Source: AWTP1-18 sp036518635
Lineage (GTDB): Bacteria > Pseudomonadota > Gammaproteobacteria > Burkholderiales > Rhodocyclaceae
Direction: 5' to 3'
DNA: 27,212 nucleotides
Assembly: GCA_036518635.1 (NCBI GenBank)
Contig: DATDMT010000045.1
Coordinates: 1-27,212 of the forward strand
A model generated the notes under the pieces. The model did no database searches. It saw only the letters and a list, made by a program, of their open reading frames with translations, and was not told the DNA's origin. The translations under genes and the position numbers were made by a program. Below are positions 24,046 to 27,212 of the stretch, in pieces; within the stretch, counting starts at the first letter, position 1; every line of letters starts with the position of its first letter.

Positions 24046-24562
24046 ACAGTTCCGCCACCAGTTGCGCGTAGCTCACCCGGCGCTCCGCCAGCAACCCGGA
24101 CAGCACGGCCAGTCCGGCCGGGATCGCATCCTTCGGCCCGGCCTGATGCTCGGCGGCGAGCATCTCGGCGTAAAGCGTTGCCGCTTTGGCGACGGCGCTT
24201 TGCTTGGGGCAGCGGCGCACCGAGCGGTAGCCCTTGATCGCACCGCCGGCGTATTCGGGGACGATGTGGGCGAAGACCCAGTAGTGGCTGCCGTCCTTGG
24301 CGAGGTTCTTGATGTAGCCAGAAAAATCCTCGCCGTTGCTGATCGCGTCCCAGGCCAGCCAGAACACGGCGCGCGGCATGTCGGGATGGCGCAGGATGTT
24401 GTGCTGCGCTCCGATCAGCTCCTCGCGGCTGTAGCCGGAGAACTCGACCAGTATGTCGTTCACCGCGGTGATGCGGCCCTTGGGGTCGGTGCTGCTGATG
24501 ATGTAGTCGCCCTCGCGCATCGGGCGTTCGATCTGGGTCGGCGCGATGCTGCGACGTTTCAC
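24044..24562 (-). CDS. Aer-like PAS domain protein
   Basis: 172 residues from a GTG start complementary to 24560-24562; the GTG overlaps the stop of the HDOD gene (GTGA) and has AAGGA in front, so the two are translationally coupled. Residues about 15-125 form a PAS domain of the Aer type (TDPKGRITAVNDILVEFSGY, NILRHPDMPRAVF, KDGSHYWVFAHI), which in Aer binds FAD and senses redox state. Here it has no methyl-accepting signalling domain, only a short helical tail (about 130-172). It probably passes its signal by protein contact, perhaps to the HDOD partner. Confidence 0.87.
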   Translation of the reverse strand: MKRRSIAPTQIERPMREGDYIISSTDPKGRITAVNDILVEFSGYSREELIGAQHNILRHPDMPRAVFWLAWDAISNGEDFSGYIKNLAKDGSHYWVFAHIVPEYAGGAIKGYRSVRRCPKQSAVAKAATLYAEMLAAEHQAGPKDAIPAGLAVLSGLLAERRVSYAQLVAEL

Positions 24563-25410
24563 TGGGCTTCCTTGTCCACTGCCAGCAATACGGCGTCGCG
24601 GTAGGCCTCGGGGATGGGCAGGGGGGCGATCAGGTCGCGGAAGGAGACCTGCGGCAGATGCTCGCGGATGCTGACCAGATCGGAGGGGATCGCCGGGTTT
24701 TCCGGATTTGTCTCGATGTGGCGGGCGGTGTCGGTGGCGAGGCGGGCGATGTTGGCGCGGACATTGTCCGAGCCCTTGATCAACTGGATGATTAGCGGCG
24801 GCAGTTGCCAGGCTTCGGCGAAGGCCAGAGTCAGCAGCTTGAAGGAGAAGCCGGCGGTCTGCTGCTGGGCCTGCACGGTGCGCAGGGCGCGGCCGGAGCG
24901 CAGCTCGTCGAGGGCGGCCTGGGGCACGTCGGGGGTGAAGGCCCAGAGCATCAGTTCGCCGACTTCGGAGAGCAGGGCGGCGAGGGTGACTTCGTCGGGC
25001 GACACATCCACCCGATACATGGCCCAGGCGCGGGCGATGTGGGCGGAGAGGAAGGCGCGGCTGCAGCATTCGGCGAGGCCGGGATTACCGTCGTCGCAAC
25101 TGGCGCTTGCTTCCAGGGAACTGCACAGGCCGTCGAAGCCGATCTGCAAAATGGTGGCGAGGGGCGTGGTGGTTTCGCGGCCGAGGGTGCGCGAACGCTT
25201 GGCTTCGGCCTGGCGCAGCAGGCGCAGGGCGAGATAGGGATCGGCGAAGATGATGGCGACCAGTTCGCGCGCGGCCACGGTTTCGCCCTGGCCGGTTTCC
25301 GCCAGCCCGCGAACGAAATCCTTGGAGCGTTGCAATACGGGGATATCCCGCTCTTTCAGGCAGGCGACCCATTGCTCAATACCCCACTGCCGCCGGCGTG
25401 GGCTGAGCAT
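24559..25410 (-). CDS. HDOD domain signalling protein
   Basis: 283 residues. The HDOD domain spans about 15-215 (IPVLQRSKDFVRGL, then FADPYLALRLLRQAEAKRSR and ATILQIGFDGLCSSL). HDOD proteins are related to HD-type phosphohydrolases but lack the catalytic HD residues, and act in signalling. The ATG at 25410 is directly joined to a 9-codon reading frame (TGATG). It is coupled to the PAS protein by a GTGA overlap, so the pair is a two-gene operon. Confidence 0.88.
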   Translation of the reverse strand: MLSPRRRQWGIEQWVACLKERDIPVLQRSKDFVRGLAETGQGETVAARELVAIIFADPYLALRLLRQAEAKRSRTLGRETTTPLATILQIGFDGLCSSLEASASCDDGNPGLAECCSRAFLSAHIARAWAMYRVDVSPDEVTLAALLSEVGELMLWAFTPDVPQAALDELRSGRALRTVQAQQQTAGFSFKLLTLAFAEAWQLPPLIIQLIKGSDNVRANIARLATDTARHIETNPENPAIPSDLVSIREHLPQVSFRDLIAPLPIPEAYRDAVLLAVDKEAQ

Positions 25411-25439
25411 CAGCGACTTCCCTTGAGACTGCGTCCCAT
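25410..25439 (-). CDS. Nine-residue leader ORF before the HDOD gene
   Basis: ATG at 25439 encodes MGRSLKGSR and ends in TGA that overlaps the HDOD start (TGATG). It has a near-perfect ribosome binding site AAGGAGG (complement of 25448-25454) 8 nt ahead, stronger than the one ahead of the HDOD start. It may couple translation of the HDOD gene or be a leader peptide. It could also be chance. Confidence 0.35.
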   Translation of the reverse strand: MGRSLKGSR

Positions 25440-25500
25440 GATCCGCGCCTCCTTCCGCCTATAACCTTAGTCCTATTAGCGGCTTTGCGGAAGCGCTTCT

Positions 25501-26481
25501 TTACAGGTATTGCAGAATTTCCCCGGGATTTTCCAGCAGGGCTAGCTGTTCGCGCAGTTCGAGGATGCGGTCCTGCCAGTAGCGCGGGCTACCGAACCAG
25601 GGGAAGGCGGCGGGGAAGGCCGGGTCGTCCCAGCGCTTGGCGATCCAGGCCGAGTAGTGGATCAGGCGCAGGGTGCGCAGCGCTTCGATCAGGTAGACCT
25701 CGCTGCGGTCGAAGTCGACGAACTGTTCGTAGCCTTCCAGCACCTGGCGCAGTTGCCCGGCCATGGCCTCGGCATCGCCCGACAGCAGCATCCACAGGTC
25801 CTGCACCGCTGGGCCGCTGCAACTGTCGTCGAAGTCCACGAAGTGGGGGCCTTCATCGGTCCACAGCACGTTGCCGGAATGGCAGTCGCCGTGCAGGCGC
25901 AGGGTCTTCGCTCCGGCTTGCTCGAAGCAGCGGGCGACGCCTTCCAGCGCTTGTTCGGCGACGCCGAGCCAGATGTCGGCGAGTTCCGGCGGCAGGAAGT
26001 CGCCGTCGCGGATCGTCGCCAGGGAAGTCGTGCCGTAGCTTTGCAGGCTCAAGGTCTGCCGTTGCTTGAAGCGCTGGCGTCGGCCGACGGCGTGGATGCG
26101 CGCCATCAGCCGGCCCATCCAGGCCAGGGTGCCGGGCTGGTCCAGCTCCGGCGGGCGGCCGCCCTGGCGCGGGTACACGGCGAAGCGGAAGCCTTCGTGG
26201 CTGTGCAGGGTGCGGCCGGCCAGCTTCAACGGTGCCACCACTGGCAGCTCGGCTTCCAGCAGCTCGGCGGTGTAGGCGTGTTCTTCGAGGATCTGCCCGT
26301 CGCTCCAGCGCTGCGGCCGGTAGAACTTGACCACCAGCGGCGCGCCCTCGTAGATGCCGACCTGATAGACCCGGTTCTCGAAGCTGTTGAGGGCCAGCAG
26401 GCGGCCGTCCACGTCGAGGCCGAGGGTCTCCAGGGCGTCGAGCAGCAGGTCGGGGGTAAGGCGGTCGTAGGGCGGCGGCAT
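25501..26481 (-). CDS. srkA: Stress response serine/threonine kinase SrkA (YihE/RdoA family)
   Basis: 326 residues from the ATG complementary to 26479-26481, close to the family length of about 328. It has the APH-like kinase fold: ENRVYQVG and VVKFYRPQRW in the N-lobe (the Lys), the catalytic LHGDCHSGNVLW with D199, and the metal-binding D216 in HFVDFDDS. In E. coli this kinase protects cells from death after stress and counters toxin-type killing. It is divergent from a PAS sensor. A longer frame to 26580 overlaps the intergenic region and was not used. Confidence 0.93.
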   Translation of the reverse strand: MPPPYDRLTPDLLLDALETLGLDVDGRLLALNSFENRVYQVGIYEGAPLVVKFYRPQRWSDGQILEEHAYTAELLEAELPVVAPLKLAGRTLHSHEGFRFAVYPRQGGRPPELDQPGTLAWMGRLMARIHAVGRRQRFKQRQTLSLQSYGTTSLATIRDGDFLPPELADIWLGVAEQALEGVARCFEQAGAKTLRLHGDCHSGNVLWTDEGPHFVDFDDSCSGPAVQDLWMLLSGDAEAMAGQLRQVLEGYEQFVDFDRSEVYLIEALRTLRLIHYSAWIAKRWDDPAFPAAFPWFGSPRYWQDRILELREQLALLENPGEILQYL

Positions 26482-26606
26482 GGGCAGATCGTTCAGTCGT
26501 GGTGAAACAGTGTAACCGGCCCGGGGTCTGGGTCTGCGCCGAGTATCCGCCCGGAATGGGCGTCCGCGGCTATGATGCAAACCTATTCAAAACCATTCGG
26601 CATGCG

Positions 26607-27212
26607 ATGCAAGAGACGGGCGCTTTATTCGATCAGGTGCTGGGGGAGGCCGGGCATTTGCTGCAGGGCCTGTCGAGCAATGAGATGATCGGCCTGTACG
26701 TGATCCAGGACGATCGCTTCGCCTACGTCAGTCCGCGCCTGGCCGATCTGTTCGGTTACAGCCAGGAAGCGCTGTGCGGCGGCATGGGGCCGATGGACCT
26801 GACTTCACCCGAGCATCGGGCCCTGGCCCAGGGCGAGATCGACCGCCGCGTGCGCGGCGAAACCCGCACCGGACACTATCGTTTTCATGCCTGCCGCAAG
26901 GATGGCTCGATCTTCGATGCCGAGGTCTTCGGCGTCGCCACCCAGTACTTCGGCCGCCCCGCCATCGTCGGCATCCTGGTGGATGTCAGCGAACGCTGCG
27001 ATGCCGAGCGGGCGGTGCAGGACCAGTTGCGGCTGATCGTGCAACTGCTCGATACGATTCCCAACCCGGTGTACTACAAGGACGAGAAGGGCCGCTACCT
27101 GGGCTGCAACAAGGCCTTCGAGCAGTTCGTCGGCATCGAGCGGGAGCGTCTGGTGGGGCGCACGGTGTACGACATCGCGCCGGGCCAGGCGGCCGACCGC
27201 TACTTCGCCGCC
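26607..27212 (+). CDS. PAS domain sensor protein, N-terminal part
   Basis: The frame from the ATG at 26607 reads 202 codons to the right edge without a stop. Two PAS domains can be seen, at about 25-135 (IGLYVIQDDRFAYVSPRLADLFGY, then KDGSIFDAEV) and from about 145 (LLDTIPNPVYYKDEKGRYLG, NKAFEQFVGI). The sort of output domain (kinase, GGDEF or EAL) lies beyond the window. An alternative start at 26556 is in frame and would add 17 residues; a TATGAT -10-like hexamer at 26571-26576 argues for the later start. No transmembrane segment is seen, so it is likely cytoplasmic. Confidence 0.85.
   Translation, partial: MQETGALFDQVLGEAGHLLQGLSSNEMIGLYVIQDDRFAYVSPRLADLFGYSQEALCGGMGPMDLTSPEHRALAQGEIDRRVRGETRTGHYRFHACRKDGSIFDAEVFGVATQYFGRPAIVGILVDVSERCDAERAVQDQLRLIVQLLDTIPNPVYYKDEKGRYLGCNKAFEQFVGIERERLVGRTVYDIAPGQAADRYFAA

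Overview
The window is GC-rich (the cassette island noticeably less so) and densely packed, with proteobacterial gene content. The mix of flavocytochrome c sulfide dehydrogenase, SoxYZ, many c-di-GMP enzymes, an SrkA kinase and hyphen-like intergenic repeats fits a betaproteobacterium, perhaps Rhodocyclales-like. The taxon is an inference; there is no rRNA to fix it.

Layout. 1-2731: the 5' part of a molybdenum-hydroxylase [2Fe-2S] subunit, a divergent AraC regulator, a pair of palindromic repeats, then a small operon of a membrane-anchored BRO-N-like protein and a lipoprotein. 2745-5196: a sulfur cluster with fccB-fccA on the minus strand and soxY-soxZ divergent on the plus strand. 5386-7474: a NYN/OST-HTH putative nuclease, palindromic repeats and a UPF0149/SEC-C protein. 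7605-13826: a response-regulator diguanylate cyclase, a DUF3592-type membrane protein with a trypsin-like protease, and a large c-heme sensor with GGDEF and EAL domains. 13962-15302: a GlpC-like Fe-S protein.

15403-19801 is the most unusual part. A string of seven promoterless gene cassettes, all on the plus strand, is separated by six complete attC sites and closed by a seventh, truncated one. No integron integrase gene lies anywhere in the window, so this is a CALIN (cluster of attC sites lacking an integrase) or the distal part of an integron. Most cassettes encode small membrane proteins of unknown function. One carries a frameshifted GIY-YIG nuclease. The first and last cassettes carry diverged copies of the same gene. 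The whole array sits between two 342-bp inverted repeats of about 95% identity. Each repeat folds into several hairpins, and one of these hairpins differs between the two copies almost only by compensatory base-pair changes.

The right side (19852-27212) holds a VapBC-type toxin-antitoxin pair on the minus strand with a likely autoregulatory operator, a 1040-residue multi-PAS/GAF diguanylate cyclase, a coupled HDOD-PAS signalling pair, the SrkA stress kinase and the start of another PAS sensor cut by the window edge.

Taken together, the chromosome part is rich in c-di-GMP and PAS signalling (three GGDEF proteins, one of them with EAL) and has a sulfide/sulfur module. The cassette island is a separate accessory insertion.
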